Origin: Lunularia cruciata
Taxonomy: Eukaryota; Streptophyta; Marchantiopsida; Lunulariales; Lunulariaceae
Assembly (NCBI GenBank): GCA_948567375.1
Contig: OX419761.1
Location: 50,842,501 to 50,906,500 of the forward strand
Direction of reading: 5' to 3'
Length of the DNA stretch: 64,000 bases
Position 1 is the stretch's first letter. Every line of letters begins with the position of its first letter. This document shows positions 23,602 to 35,799 of the stretch, in pieces. The notes under the pieces were generated by a model. That model had not been told where the DNA came from, ran no database searches, and saw only the letters and a list, made by a program, of their open reading frames with translations. The position numbers and the translations under genes were made by a program.

Positions 23602-24877
23602 ATTGCCGTGTGGAGATGGTTGGAATCGGGAGCTGGTTGGAATCGAGATTGAAGCTGATTATGGCTCCGATCTTTCATACACTCCTTCGAGCGACCCCCA
23701 ACCAATCAGTCCTGCTTGCAAAGACAATAATACTAGGAATCTGGATCTGATCGTTGAGCTGTCTAATCTCACCAATGATAATCTGATGACCACATGTAAG
23801 AAATTTGACCACCCCCATGCGTTCCATTCTTCTCTTCTCGTCTCGTCCTCTTCCTTCCCGCTTCTCAAACTGAAGAAGACATTCACTTCAATCGTCGCAC
23901 CATCACTGCTTCAACCCAAGGTCCTCCCACTTCAAACAAAGTGCTATCAAGTGAATCTTTGTGTACCATATTGTGCTCAAGTAGTTGCAATAGCAATTGT
24001 TTACCAGATTCACTTAGCTACGCAACTCCACTAAGTGGGAATGAATATTCTTCTTCTCTTGTCTCTGTCCTCAAGATCATTAGTGAGAGAAAATCTTCCA
24101 CTTGTCCCCCCACTGATCAAAGCAGAAAATGTGTAACACTACTACCTTAGACCAAAAAATCGGGACTAGTTCAAGGTTTTGGCTTATTATTTAGTATTAT
24201 TGGCCCAGATTAATGCATTGCTTTGAATGGAAACAGAGAAAACACGACTCTAACTAACTAATACTCCAAACTAATCTACTTATACTTGGCCATATCATTT
24301 GGTTAGAGTTTTATCAAGAGCTGTTGTCTTGGAGACTTGATTAAAGTGATTATATTTCTACAAGGAATCTCCCTAAAAAAAGCTAATGACTAGGAAATTA
24401 GATCAATAGAGAGTAGAGACTGTTGTAGGTGTTGAAGATGTTAGGACTTCGCCCGCCAATGTTCTATTTTGATTATAGTATAGCGTCAGTAGGATGTTGT
24501 AAATAGCCTCTTTTTATTGTCACAGAGTTGAGAAATATTTTACTCTCATATTTCAAGATGGAATATATTTTACAAAATTCTCAAATTAAACAAGTTTTTG
24601 ATTTTTCACAATCTACAATATGTAATTCTATCACGTCTAACAGATAAGAAAAGTAACTTCATTAAATACATATAAATATTTATCACGTTATTTAAATCTA
24701 GAAAAACTCGACCAAGATAACAATCAAATGGTAATATTTCTAAAATGGTTCCTGGAGATCTTGGAGATCTAGACCGTATAAAACCATTCGTAATAAAATA
24801 TTAGTGGGCAGAGGCCTTTATACCTTACTTTCTGGCTACTAACTGAATTTAAACAGACTCAAAACTTCAGTTATTAC
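23602..24877. other. Intergenic, upstream of pTAC2
   Basis: The first 500 bp keep the higher GC of the neighbouring patch and hold only unsupported open frames. From about 24150 the sequence is AT-rich. I see no gene. Confidence 0.4.
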
Positions 24878-24930
24878 CACGTGACGTCCAAGCGGGCATA
24901 ACGTGGATGTAGTTGCCCTTAAAACCCTAA
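24878..24930 (+). promoter_or_regulatory. ACGT-box cluster plus telo-box upstream of pTAC2
   Basis: Within 53 bp there are a G-box CACGTG (24878-24883) overlapping TGACGTCC (24882-24889), a second ACGTGG (24901-24906) and AAACCCTAA (24922-24930). ACGT cores bind bZIP and bHLH factors such as light regulators; AAACCCTAA is the plant telo-box found in promoters of ribosomal and other growth-linked genes. This is known motif biology; its use here is inferred from position, about 1.05 kb before the ATG. Confidence 0.5.
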
Positions 24931-25980
24931 CTGTGATGTACATACTGAACCACGGACCATAATCCAGTCGCAGTACGGTACTGAGAACGCAGTAATGGCT
25001 TAAACCTCGAGAGCAGGAAAGCCAGAGGTGCGAAATGGATAGAATCCTCTCCCTCTCGTTTCGCTTCGAATCCTGCAATTAAGTGATTTAATTTCTTTCT
25101 GCACTTTTGGCCTTCCTTCGACCGGAGTAGTGCTACGTTGCCATCCTTTCCATGAGCTCGGTTCGGCACTACTGAGAGGATTGGGATTTTATTCTCACTC
25201 CCATGAAAAGGTAAAAGTTCCACGGCTATGGTGTTTGCCTTCAGCGAGGTTTCTGAAAGACAGCATGAGTGAATAGTAGCTCTGATACAACGAAGAGATG
25301 ATCACAAGTAGCAATTTGAAGCGGGCTAAGGAAGTAGAGATCAAGTATCTGAATGAATTAGCACGGAAGATCAGGTGGGCTGGGTGTAACAATTCATGAG
25401 CCTGTCAAATTGGATGATGTTTGTTGGGGAGAGAGAGATGTTTCCAGCTTGTATAAATCGCCATTGTAAGCTGCAGAGTCCAGACTTGGCTGGTGAAACT
25501 CGTTCAGGGTACTGAGGAATTCAGCCATATTTGAAGTATGGAATGGTCATACTTTTGGGATACGGTTTTGTGTTCTGGACGAGATAGTCATGAATGAAGT
25601 TTGGCTTTACATTCTGGTATCTAGGAGTCTCTAGGGAGAAAGATACTCAGACATCCCTTCTGTGAATTTGAGATGAGTAATGGCCATTCTTTCCAGCTGC
25701 CCCTTCCAAGTTCTCATCATTTGTGCGTAATCCTTGAAGATTGCTTTTCACCTGTGATTTTGCAAGAATTTAGAGTGGTTGTTACCCTCTCAACAGGGAT
25801 AATGGAGATCTTGTTGGTATCTAAGGGCCATTGCTCGGTGATTCCTACTGACCGGGGTCTACCTATGATACTCGCAGGGAGAATTGAGCTTCTTTCGAGA
25901 GATCTAGAGCACGAAGCATGCATAGTCTCGCCAGTCGAACATTTCGTTCAAATTGCTGAGCTCATTGTAAGGATTCAGCT
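24931..25980 (+). other. Probable promoter-proximal region and 5' leader of pTAC2
   Basis: About 1 kb between the motif cluster and the start codon. It has several short upstream ATG frames, the longest being 25673-26092, which overlaps the pTAC2 start in another frame. No conserved domain is seen in any of them. Whether part of this is transcribed leader or contains a leader intron cannot be told from sequence. Confidence 0.4.
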
Positions 25981-28900
25981 ATGGCAGGTGGCCACTTTTG
26001 CTGCGGTGCAGCAGTGCAGGCTACCGCAGCAATTCCGGTATTCAGAGTTGAGGAACAGCAGGTGTTTAGGGCAGCAAGAGATGTTGAAGTGAAACGAGAA
26101 GGGTTTGGAAAGGGGAGAAAGCTTCCCCGAACGAGTCTTCTTGCATCCTCCAGAAATGGGGTCGCTGGATTACCGAGTCCCTGCCCCGAATTCTCTCAAG
26201 GAACTGAACAGCAAAGCCATTCTCTAGGAGTGCGTTGTTCTCTGGGACAGTCTACTAATTTTTCTTCAATATGGGTGAAGCTGATAAAGAGGAGAGGAGG
26301 AGAAGTTACCGCCTTCCCTACAGCTGCTGAAAGAATGGGAAGTAGTGCTGCCACTAGTAACCTCAGTGGTAACAATCTATCCCCAGATCGGTTCAAAAAG
26401 TTTGGAGCCAAGGTAAAGCAGTCTCAAGTAGTATTAGATGCTCCTGAGGTAGAAAAGGGAAAGTATCGGATGGATGTGGAAAATGCGATCAACAGTCTTA
26501 GTTCCCTTCCTCCTCGAGGAAGTATTGCCAGGTGCATGGAAGGGTTTCGAAACAAGATTTCTTTGAACGACTTCAGTCTTATATTCCGGGAATTTGCTCA
26601 ACGTGGGGACTGGCAGAGAGCTCTCCGGCTGTTCAAGTATATGCAACGGCAGCAATGGTGTAAACCCAATGAACATGTGTATACTATAATGATAGGAATA
26701 ATGGGCCGGGAGGGCATGCTGGACAAAGCTTCGGAGCTTTTCGAGGAGATGCCAAGTAATGAGGTAGAGTGGAACGTGTACTCATTCACTGCCTTGATTA
26801 ATGCCTATGGACGAAATGGGCAACATGAAGCATCTCTTCACCTTCTAGCTAGGATGAAGAGAGAACGAGTGACCCCGAACCTGATCACTTACAACACGGT
26901 GATAAATGCCTGTGCTAAAGGCGGGTTGGAGTGGGAAGGCCTGTTGGGTTTGTTTGCCCAGATGAGACATGAAGGTATACAGCCAGATATCATCACCTAC
27001 AATACTCTGCTTAGTGCGTGTAGTACTCGAGGTCTCGTTGAGGAAGCAGGTATGGTATTTCGCACCATGAATGAGGCAGGTGTTGTGCCTGATTTAGTCA
27101 CCTACACCTCTCTAGTCGATACCTATGGTCAAGCAGGGCAATACGAGGGAGCAGCTGAACTGCTCAGAGAGATGGAGAGGGCCGGAAATGTTCCAGACGT
27201 CGTGGCTTACAACGTTCTGATTGAGGCCTATACCAGAGAAAGTGAAGTGCAAGCAGCGGCCAAAGTATTCAAGCAGATGCAACAAGCCGGGTGTGCCCCA
27301 AACGTAGGGACTTTTAGTACTTTGCTTGAATGTTATGGAAAGCATGGTCGTTATGATGAGGTCAGGTCCTTGTTTATAGACATGAAGGAAAGGGGAACTG
27401 AACCGAATGTAGTTACTTACAACACTTTGATCGAAGTACTTGGTCAGGGCGGTTACTGGAAAGAAGCAGTCAGCATTTTTAAGGACATGGTTGAAGCTGG
27501 GTGTGATCCTAATTTGGAAACATATTCCTTTCTCCTTTTTGCTTGTGGGAAAGGAGGTCTCCATAAGGAAGCCTCCAAAATCTACCGTCATATGTGCCAG
27601 CAGAACATCAGTCCTCCCATTGAAGTCTACCCAGGACTTATAAATGCTTACGGGAAAGCGGCCATGTACCGTGAAGCAGCCAGTGCTTTCCAAAGCTTGG
27701 ACGAGTCTGGTTGTGAGCCTGACCAGGCGACCTACAACGCTCTGATTGAGGCCTATTCAGCAGGAGGCTTGTTCAAAGAAGCTGGAGCGGCTTTGTGGAC
27801 CATGCATGAGGCAGGATTTGCAGCTGATGTCTCGACCTTCAACTCTCTCATAGAAGCTTATGGTAAGAATGGCCTATTTGATGATGCAGTCGAAGTTTTC
27901 AGAGACATGCAGGAAGCCAGATGCTCCCCAAATCAGGACACATATGCAACCCTGCTGAGCGTCTACTGCACTGCCGGCTTGTTTGACGAGGCCAAGGCTC
28001 AGTTTTTAGAGATGAAGGAAGGTGGACTGATACCCGAGGTCACTGCCTACTGTTTAATGTTATCCATCTGTGCCAGAAGAAACAGGTCAGTCTCTATCCC
28101 CTGCAACTCGTACTGGAAATTGTCAACTGTATATTGTAACAGCAGGATGATTCTACAAAAACAAATTACATAGTGCTTTTCAACTTTTGTTGTCTACAAT
28201 GTGTCACTTAATGCTTAAGTAAATGTGAACTCTATCACTGACAAATGTATTCCTTTCAATAGGTGGGAGGATGTAAGCAAGATGCTGGAGGAAATGCAAG
28301 GGCACAGCATGCCAACTCTCCACAGTATTGTAGCCGGGTTAATGACAGGAGAGTATGATACAAATTCTGACTGGGAACTAGTAGGACACGTATTGGACAA
28401 CCTGAAAATCGAAGGTGTGGGACATAATTTGGAGTTTTACAATGGGCTTCTTGAAGCACTGTGGTTCTTTGGGCAAAGAAAGCGTGCTGCGAAAGTCCTC
28501 GAGGAGGGCAGGAAGCGGGGTGTTTTTGTCGAGGCCTTCAGGAGGACCCGCATGATGTGGGCTGTGGATGTGCACAGGTCGGTCAAGAGATAACCTTGCA
28601 GGCTTTGCATTAATTTTTACAGTGAGAATGTTCGGTTTTCGACCTCAATCAAGTTGCTTTGGACGTCGACCTCTTCTTCCTAAGTTCTATTGTACGTGAT
28701 CCACACTGTAATTTAAGGAGTAGTTTCATACCGAGATCATTTGTCTATGGATGTACTCCTTTAGTAACTCCCAACGTCCACCTGTTAATATGTGCAGGAT
28801 GTCCACTGGAGCTGCATTGACAACACTTATAATGTGGCTGGTTGACATGCAAGAATCCACCGTTAGCGGAGAAGAATTACCGCCTCTTGTTAGTATAGTC

Positions 28901-29426
28901 ACGAAGTGAGTATCTCCAAAACCATATGTGCTATAGATGCTAGCAACTATATGTGAAATGAGAGCAGAAGCCGTTTGTAGAATTGTGATGTACACACTAT
29001 TGTTGTCAGCAACTATAGTGTGTACAGCAAAATGCTCTTGCTGCGGTTTGTGCAGACTCCAAACAGTGAAACTGAAGAAGCAGAAGCTTTTGTGCTAGGA
29101 AGCTCTTTCCTTTCTTTTCAAGTTTCTTCGTTCCTTGTCTCACCTACTTTGGTTTGTTCTTTGTATACAGGTGGGGCGCTTTAGATGAGAACATCGACTT
29201 GAAGGATGTCCCCATTGCAAAGGCGGTTTTCAGTGTACTGCAAACTTTGGGTGCACCGTTTGCTTTTGCTCCTTGGAATCAAGGTCGCATAGTTAGTCGC
29301 GGGGAAGTACTTCAAAGATGGCTTGTAGAGTCATCCTTTCCCGAATTTTTGTCACTAGACAATACTCGGCTTCCTTTATTTGTGCCCAACTATACCAAAT
29401 CTAGTTATGGTAGGACAAGAGACTGA
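25981..29426 (+). CDS. PTAC2: Plastid transcriptionally active chromosome protein 2 (PPR-SMR)
   Basis: Four exons: 25981-28085, 28263-28577, 28798-28905 and 29171-29426, all with GT-AG ends and consistent phase, giving 927 residues. The first 135 or so residues include a variable, basic N-terminus that would carry the plastid transit peptide. NALSSLPPRGSIARC-type sequence is present as INSLSSLPPRGSIARC, then about 15 consecutive 35-residue PPR motifs from residue 193 to about 735 (for example LITYNTVINACAKGGLEWEG). The C-terminus (about 800-900) is an SMR domain starting VDVHR and including APWNQGRIVSR. The protein is part of the plastid-encoded RNA polymerase complex in the plastid nucleoid and is needed for plastid transcription. 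The sequence closely follows Arabidopsis pTAC2 from the SSLPPRGS block onward. The start is the first in-frame ATG; a more distal start through a leader exon is not excluded. Confidence 0.93.
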
Positions 29427-30592
29427 CAAATAAGTAAAATCTAGCAAAATATCTTACCCACTTGCAATTGTACATTTACGCGTGCTCCATCCGACATGTG
29501 TAAATCTGGGCACATTCCTAGGGATCTAGGTACGACTACATGATCCTGGTAGCAATTCAGCTCAGGATCATTGAGTGAACCCTTGCTGAATTTGTGCCCC
29601 ACCTCAACTGCACATCACTTTTACCTCCAGCATGGTTAGAGAGCTCATGCTCTCGCCCTTGCGATGATCGACTTCCACCCAGAGAGTAGGCGCGAATGCA
29701 ACATTAGACGTGAAGTATAGTCCAAATGTCTGAAGCGGCCACATTTTTACAACAGTAACACAAAAGTAACATTGACGTTTAAGTGGCAGAAGAAGATGAA
29801 GTAACGGAGTGCTAGAGAGTGTTTAAGAAACAATTAACTGTGGTTTGTGAAGTTCGATATTGGTGAACAACAACCATGCCGAATTTTGCAAGCAGGAATA
29901 CAGGAAACGACCTTTACATCCTGCTAAATATTGAAAATATACTTGTTTCAATCCTGTCCTTTTCGAGTAAGTTGGCGGGCAAAGAAAACGGGCCAGTGGC
30001 ATAGCCATTTGTCCATTCTCACGTGTGAATTTAACTCGAGCATGTGATTACTTTAACATAATGAATCATGATACTTTAATTTACGGAAATTCTCACGCAC
30101 ATGATTAATTTAACATACTGAATTATTGCTCTCTAATCTCGTATTGCGGTTAAAGTGCGCCTATACAGGACGCAAATAAAATATCTTGCACCTTTATAGA
30201 GTGTGCAGAAGCAGAATATTTTATTCACGTTCTGCATTAGCACTTACCCAGTTTGGGTAAAGAGTTCTATTGACTTTTAAGCTTTCTCCATGTTCATTTC
30301 AAGCAATGGAATCATCTGTGTGACTTGAAGGTGAAGCTTGTTGCGGGAGCCCATAGGTTTTTACCTTAGTTACCAAAGGTTCAGCCAAAAACTATCACGG
30401 AACGACACCACATGTACTAAAATGTTCCCCGGGAGGAGAAAAAATAGACAAGGTAAAATAGAGCAGCACAAGCGGAGTTCGATGCGTGTTACGTCCAGGT
30501 ATGAGTTGGAGATTAGAAAAACTGCAGAGATATGGGCAATCAACAAACACAATTATTTACATGCAAATCACAAGCTTATGCATAGGCTGCAG
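29427..30592. other. Intergenic, 3' of pTAC2
   Basis: Contains the probable 3' UTR of pTAC2 and then sequence in which I see no gene. A near-duplicate phrase (tctcacgtgtgaatttaac near 30016 and tctcacgcacatgattaattta near 30092) is minor. An open frame at 30338-30679 has no recognisable domain. Confidence 0.4.
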
Positions 30593-30626
30593 GTCCTAGC
30601 TGCTGCTCAAAAGCAGCAGCTAGGAC
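30593..30626. repeat. Perfect 15-bp inverted repeat (hairpin)
   Basis: Arm gtcctagctgctgct (30593-30607), loop caaa, and arm agcagcagctaggac (30612-30626) are exactly complementary. It lies about 65 bp before the MULE-like frame. It is too short for a typical plant microRNA precursor, but a longer imperfect stem was not tested. Confidence 0.7.
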
Positions 30627-30690
30627 AACATGATAGAGCAGGTGAAGGCAGAACCAACACCACAGAACAGAGGAGGTGAAGGCAGAAGTC

Positions 30691-31600
30691 ATGAAACAGT
30701 ATGATGAAAATGTGCACCCACATGACATTCAAAGAAACCTGATTAGGAACGGTTACCCATTCACCAATCAAGATGTGAAAGATATGATTCACGCCAGAGA
30801 CAAAGGGAGTTGGAGGGTCTTTGCCTATCCAAAAGTTACTTTAGACTCTATATGAGAACAAGGTTGAACACGAGGGCCGTGCAAAGACATGGTCAAGGGA
30901 ATCACACATCTATTTATATTTCCCAAGCAATTTGAGGATCCTATGGATCGCTTTCAGCAAGTCATCTTGATGGATTGCACTTATAAGACAAATAAATGTG
31001 GCATGCAACTCCTCCACATTGGTGGTTTCACAAATAGCTACCTATTCTTTCACCATCGCATTATGTTTCATGGAAGGAGAGATAAGGAAGATTATCGCTT
31101 TGTCTTGGAAAAGCTTTCACAATGCATACATGCAAATTCTATATTTGTCATTGATATTGATTTTGCATTTATTGCTACATGTGGTCAGGTATACCCTACT
31201 TATATTCATCTCCTATGTAGATTCAACAAAATTTCTTGAACAATTGTTGACCTACGTAGATGGTATATTCAACAAAATATCTTGAACGATTGGTGACCTT
31301 TAAAAAATAAAAAGAAACTAAACAAGGGAGCAATTTTCTCACCAATTGCAATAATCTGATTGGTGGTACCAAAAGGGTAGTGGAATATGATGAAAAATGG
31401 GCCAATATGAAAGAATCATTGAATGCAAATGATAGTGAGACAATGCATTGTGTCCATATCAGTGATGGGAATGGTGTTACTAAAGCAATAAAGAGAAATG
31501 GAAGAAAATGGATAAGGGATATATCTTTAGATTACTTGGAAAAAAAAAAGATTCCTTTATGTAACCAGTTTGTAGCTCCTTGCACCAATAAATGACATCA
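30691..31600 (+). pseudogene. Mutator-like (MULE) transposase fragment
   Basis: The frame at 30889-31239 contains LFIFPKQFEDPMDRFQQVIL, then MDCTYKTNKCGMQLLHIGG and a block ending DKEDYRFVLEKL. This matches the start of the MULE transposase catalytic domain, which has a hydrophobic-MDxTYKTNxxxMPLL signature whose Asp is the first catalytic residue. The upstream frame from 30691 (MKQYDENVHPHDIQRNLIRN) is compatible with the region preceding this domain. Two stops at about 30853-30870 and a broken downstream part (31380-31595, KWANMKESLNANDSE) show it is a relic. No terminal inverted repeats were found by eye. The family also includes the host FAR1/FHY3 regulators, so a domesticated origin cannot be formally excluded. 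Confidence 0.7.
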
Positions 31601-33453
31601 ATATCCTATAGTGAGAGTGCACATTAGAAACTCATCAAAGATGACTTAGGAGTAGGTTGTGGCAAACATGATTTTTAGGAGGTGTATAAGAAGCTTATTG
31701 AGTCATGAACTAGTTATCACATTGCCATCAAACATTGCAATGGATTGGTCGTGGCTCTCCTTTGCAACCCCCTAAAAATGCAGATATTTTGACAACACCT
31801 TTGGATTAAACTAGTTGTTGAGAAGGTCTGAAATGGCTTTACAATTTCACTCTTGCACCTTTATCCAACTGGTCCAGAGTAGACCTTGTAGAATCATATA
31901 ATCAAAAATTCCATGGAACCTTGAATTTGCATTGAATTGAATGATTGTAGTCATAATCCAATTACCCAAGCTAGCTACAAAACTAATATATCTTTACACT
32001 AATATATCATTCGCTCTCTAGCATGAATCCTTCAGCTCTCTAGCATGAATCCTTCAGTTGCATGGTTTCTTAAATTTTGAATTATAGTAGACTTGATCAG
32101 ATTATCTATTATAATTTGATTCTTCATTTGTATAGTTCTCTTGATTTCCATGCAACAAGACTTCTCTTTTGATCAAAGATTAAGGTGGCTAGCTACAAAG
32201 ATATATTAGTTCTAAATCTTTAGTGTAGTAGCAAACTAATACATCATTCACTCAAAGAGCAAGTGGCTAGATGTGAAGATATGTTAGTACAAAGTTATGA
32301 ACTAATATGTCAATCATTTTCTAGTATGGATCCTTCAATGGTATGAGACCTATTCAGATCGACTCAAGATATTAGATGCAATTGTGTATTGAGAATGGAT
32401 GGACTATAGAAGGACCCTATCAGTCAACCCAATGTCAAAAAAATTTCACATTGTGAGGATTAGGATGTATTAGAGATATTAGTAGTTTGTAAAAATGAGG
32501 AGCTCAAGTAATCATGTGAGTCCAATCCTTTTTGTCTTTAATCCATACCTTCAACTCTTGACCGATAAGTGTACTAGTACTTGGACTTCAGATAATATTA
32601 TAAGGGGCTAGAGCACTATTTTCAAAGACTTCTCTCTTAGTTTCTTCTAGATTTTATGGAGAATATAGAAAACTATGGCGGTCAGTTTTGTTGATGTCCA
32701 TGATGAGTAATTTCCAATTATTAGCTATACATTATTTACTCCGATGTGATCACATAAGTGTTGCAGGGTTTATGATGGCTCACCAAAAAATTAGACAAAT
32801 GTTTGATAAATTGTGGGTGAGATCAAATAGACAACTTGCACTATATAGGCATAATAGGTATGAGTTGTAACCAAGTGTTGGTTGCTAATACTTGATGATT
32901 TCTCACACAGAAGATTTTGACTTCACGTCATGTTAAGTGGATTTGCCTTTGAATGCGCAATACCATATGACAAAGTTATTGAAAAAATCAATTGATCATA
33001 ATATTTTGTATGTTTTAGAATGTCCAACAAAATATTTTGATTTTTGCTTCCAAGATAATGATCAACTAACTTGCAAAAGTAGCACCATATAATTGCTCAA
33101 CAAAAACCTATGATCCACTTGATAAAATGTACAAATGTAAGTGATGGCATGACAAATGTAAGTGCCGGCATGTTATTCATTTGCATCTGAAATAGAAATT
33201 GTCAATCCCTCTTACAATATTTGACAACCAATGGCTATTGGATTAAAAATCTCTTGATACGACATTGGATTTCAATGAGCCAACAACAAGACAATATAGG
33301 AATATCTTTCCAATAGCACCAACAGGTTGCCTTTGAGCTCACATAGAGATATTTAATAGAGAATGTGATGTTTCCATTCATGTTGTACAACAACGACCTC
33401 TATGACATATGGCAAAGAGAGCAGTTATAAAATGTAGTTGTTGTGCAAGTTAT
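31601..33453. other. AT-rich region, no gene recognised
   Basis: Stop-dense sequence between the MULE fragment and an LTR copy. A short tandem copy of tcgctctctagcatgaatccttcag occurs near 32009-32056. No coding or RNA feature is supported. Confidence 0.4.
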
Positions 33454-34068
33454 TGTAATACCAATAGCTAGACATATTATCTAGAGGTGAAAATTGGCTT
33501 GGGAACATTTGGAAGGATGTTATATATGATGGACTAAGTAGATCAAATAGAGATATGACCAAAAGAGTACTTCTACCAATAGAGTAAGAGCCAAAAATAG
33601 CCTAACAACTTCAAAGCCAATTTCTAAGGCCTAAACAAATGAATTAGGCCTTGGAAATGTGCATATGCTCCCTCAAGACCAAAGTAAGATAGCTTCCCTC
33701 CCTTCCCTCCTCTCCCCTCCCCTCCCCTTCCTATAGTTTTTCCATCAAGAACTTTCCAATGCTACCTCATCCACCCAATTTTTAGATTCCTACAAGAAGA
33801 TTCTCTAAAGATTTCCTTGGTCAAAGCTTGTTTGACCAACCAAATTGGACCATAGCCAACATGTCCCCCATGCATACAACTAATCTAAGGGTAGAGCTTG
33901 CAGATATGTCACCACTCCATGTATCTGATCCAAGTTCAACTTCCTTTGAGTGAATACTCTTTGCTATATAATAAAGACAAAGTGCTCCTTTGGGACATCT
34001 AAGTGATGAGTATGAAGCTTTTCTTATGGGTTTTCTCTTGGGATTTCTCTTGTCCTCAGAACCTGACA
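33454..34068 (+). repeat. LTR copy of the element-1 family
   Basis: Starts TGTAATACC and aligns with 7411-8033 throughout, including the pyrimidine-rich tract (about 33695-33732) and the TATATAATAAAG site near 33970. The right end is degraded to CCTGACA. Flanks gttat (33449-33453) and attat (34069-34073) agree at four of five positions, compatible with a solo LTR. No internal element sequence adjoins it. Confidence 0.8.
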
Positions 34069-34264
34069 ATTATGTACACAATAAATGATATCCAAAATGT
34101 CCTTGTTTTCAAGAGTCTTTATAAGAAAAACTTCAATTCATGGTGGTTACCAAGTCGGTCTATAACATAACTATAGAATAACTATTAAACAATCATTGTG
34201 GTCTAGAAATGAGAAAGTGTTGTAGTAGTTGTCATCTCTGAATAGCCTATTCATTATTTTTTTC

Positions 34265-34510
34265 CTCTTTTCCATAGGTATTTGCAATCAAATAATAACC
34301 TTTTTATCTTTTTGATTTTATATTTGTTCCTCTTTTTCATAGGTATTTGTAATCAAATAATAACCTTTCTGACTTCATATTTGTCTATATCTCCTTTTCA
34401 TTGTTCTATTCCTCATTTTCATACATATTTGCAATTAAATAAAAATATTTTCATCTTTTTGATTTCATATTTGTTTGTATCTCCTTTTCATTGTTCCTAT
34501 GTGCCTATAG
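34265..34510. repeat. Imperfect tandem repeat, AT-rich
   Basis: Phrases of the form tttccataggtatttgcaat, aaataataacctttt and gatttcatatttgt occur three times at roughly 34270, 34340 and 34415, with unit lengths of about 70-80 bp. The final part repeats tatctccttttcattgttc twice, at 34388 and 34479. Confidence 0.7.
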
Positions 34511-35799
34511 TCAAAGAATAACTTTTCTTACATTTGGTGGATTAGAGTGATATGGATTTTTTATTTTTTTCTATGCATTAGAGTGACATGATTAACAATG
34601 ATTTTAGTAAATATTATTAAGGATATCAAGTAAATCACATTTGTTAATGAAGACAACATGTGTGAACAAATTTGACGCATGATGAATAATAAAAATGATA
34701 GTGCATGCATGGCATGTTCTCTTTGCCCCTCTACAATTTATCTTTGTCCCTCAACTCAATCTGTTTTTCTACCCAATTCTTCTTGTTAGCTGCCCATCCG
34801 GAGTAAGAAGGCATACATTTATAGACTTTAAACCCACACACATCTTCCTTTGTTTATAAATGGATACATTGTTATGCAATCCTACCAATGCTTTCCTTAC
34901 ACAATAGATTGTCTTGTAGTATCAGAGAAAGAATAATTTTTATGATCTAATGTTTCATCTCATGAAGCTCATTTGAGAAGATGAATCACCTTCAAAAATT
35001 ACATCCTAACTAAACAATATAATGAGAACAATTTAGGGTCTTTCACTTATAGATTCAAGTGAAACTTGATCTTGTTGAAAAGCTTATATCAATGTGTCTT
35101 TTAATGGTACTAAGAGCATAACTTTAGACACTTAGTTTTATTATCTAAATATGTTTGTCTGAATCTTGAGTCATGGTAACTCAAATAAGAGTTTCAAGAC
35201 ATCAAGATTAGTTTTAGTGCTAACTCATATAATACCTTTTACACTTTGTGTTTGCAATGATCTGGATGTTTTTGAAACCATCTTATCAAGAGCTTTCAAA
35301 TGATAATAAAATCAGTCCAAGTGCACAATAATCTAGAAATATATTCTCAAAGGTGAGTCACACCTCCCCTACTTGGGGATTTTATGCTTTAGCAAACTGA
35401 TGCAACTGCTATAACTCCCTAGTTACTCTTATATATATATATGATCCAATTTGAGTCTTGAAACTCGAACATCTAACAAGTTACCATCTCAATTGAGCAG
35501 TTTGGATTTCTAAGGCTCCTGTTTGTAAGGCATGAGGGTTGCAACACTCACACCTCATTATAGAGGTTGTTGTACTTGTCAATACTTGTTGATGTAAAAG
35601 AAAAGTCTATCAATTTAGTTTCAGGTGAATATGCTAAGAAGAAGGAGAAAACAATATTTGTAGTTTAGATCAAACCTATTAGAAGAGTGGATCAAGAGGA
35701 GATAAAGGCATCAAAAAAAAGATGGTAGGAATAAATACATAGATAAAGTTATCAAAGTGTTTACTTTTTACAATAGATTTACTACTATATATTTTTTTA
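34511..35799. other. AT-rich region, no gene recognised
   Basis: No coherent frame or conserved block is visible. The right part may be the decayed gag-to-protease region of the relic that follows. Confidence 0.35.

Noticed and set aside
23465-24034. 189-codon plus-strand frame
   Set aside because: Ser/Leu/Pro-biased and opposite to the charged minus-strand frame at 23389-23601. No domain; I kept only the minus-strand candidate, with low confidence.
27112-27693. 193-codon minus-strand frame
   Set aside because: It is the antisense of the PPR repeats of pTAC2; the regular plus-strand motif explains it completely.
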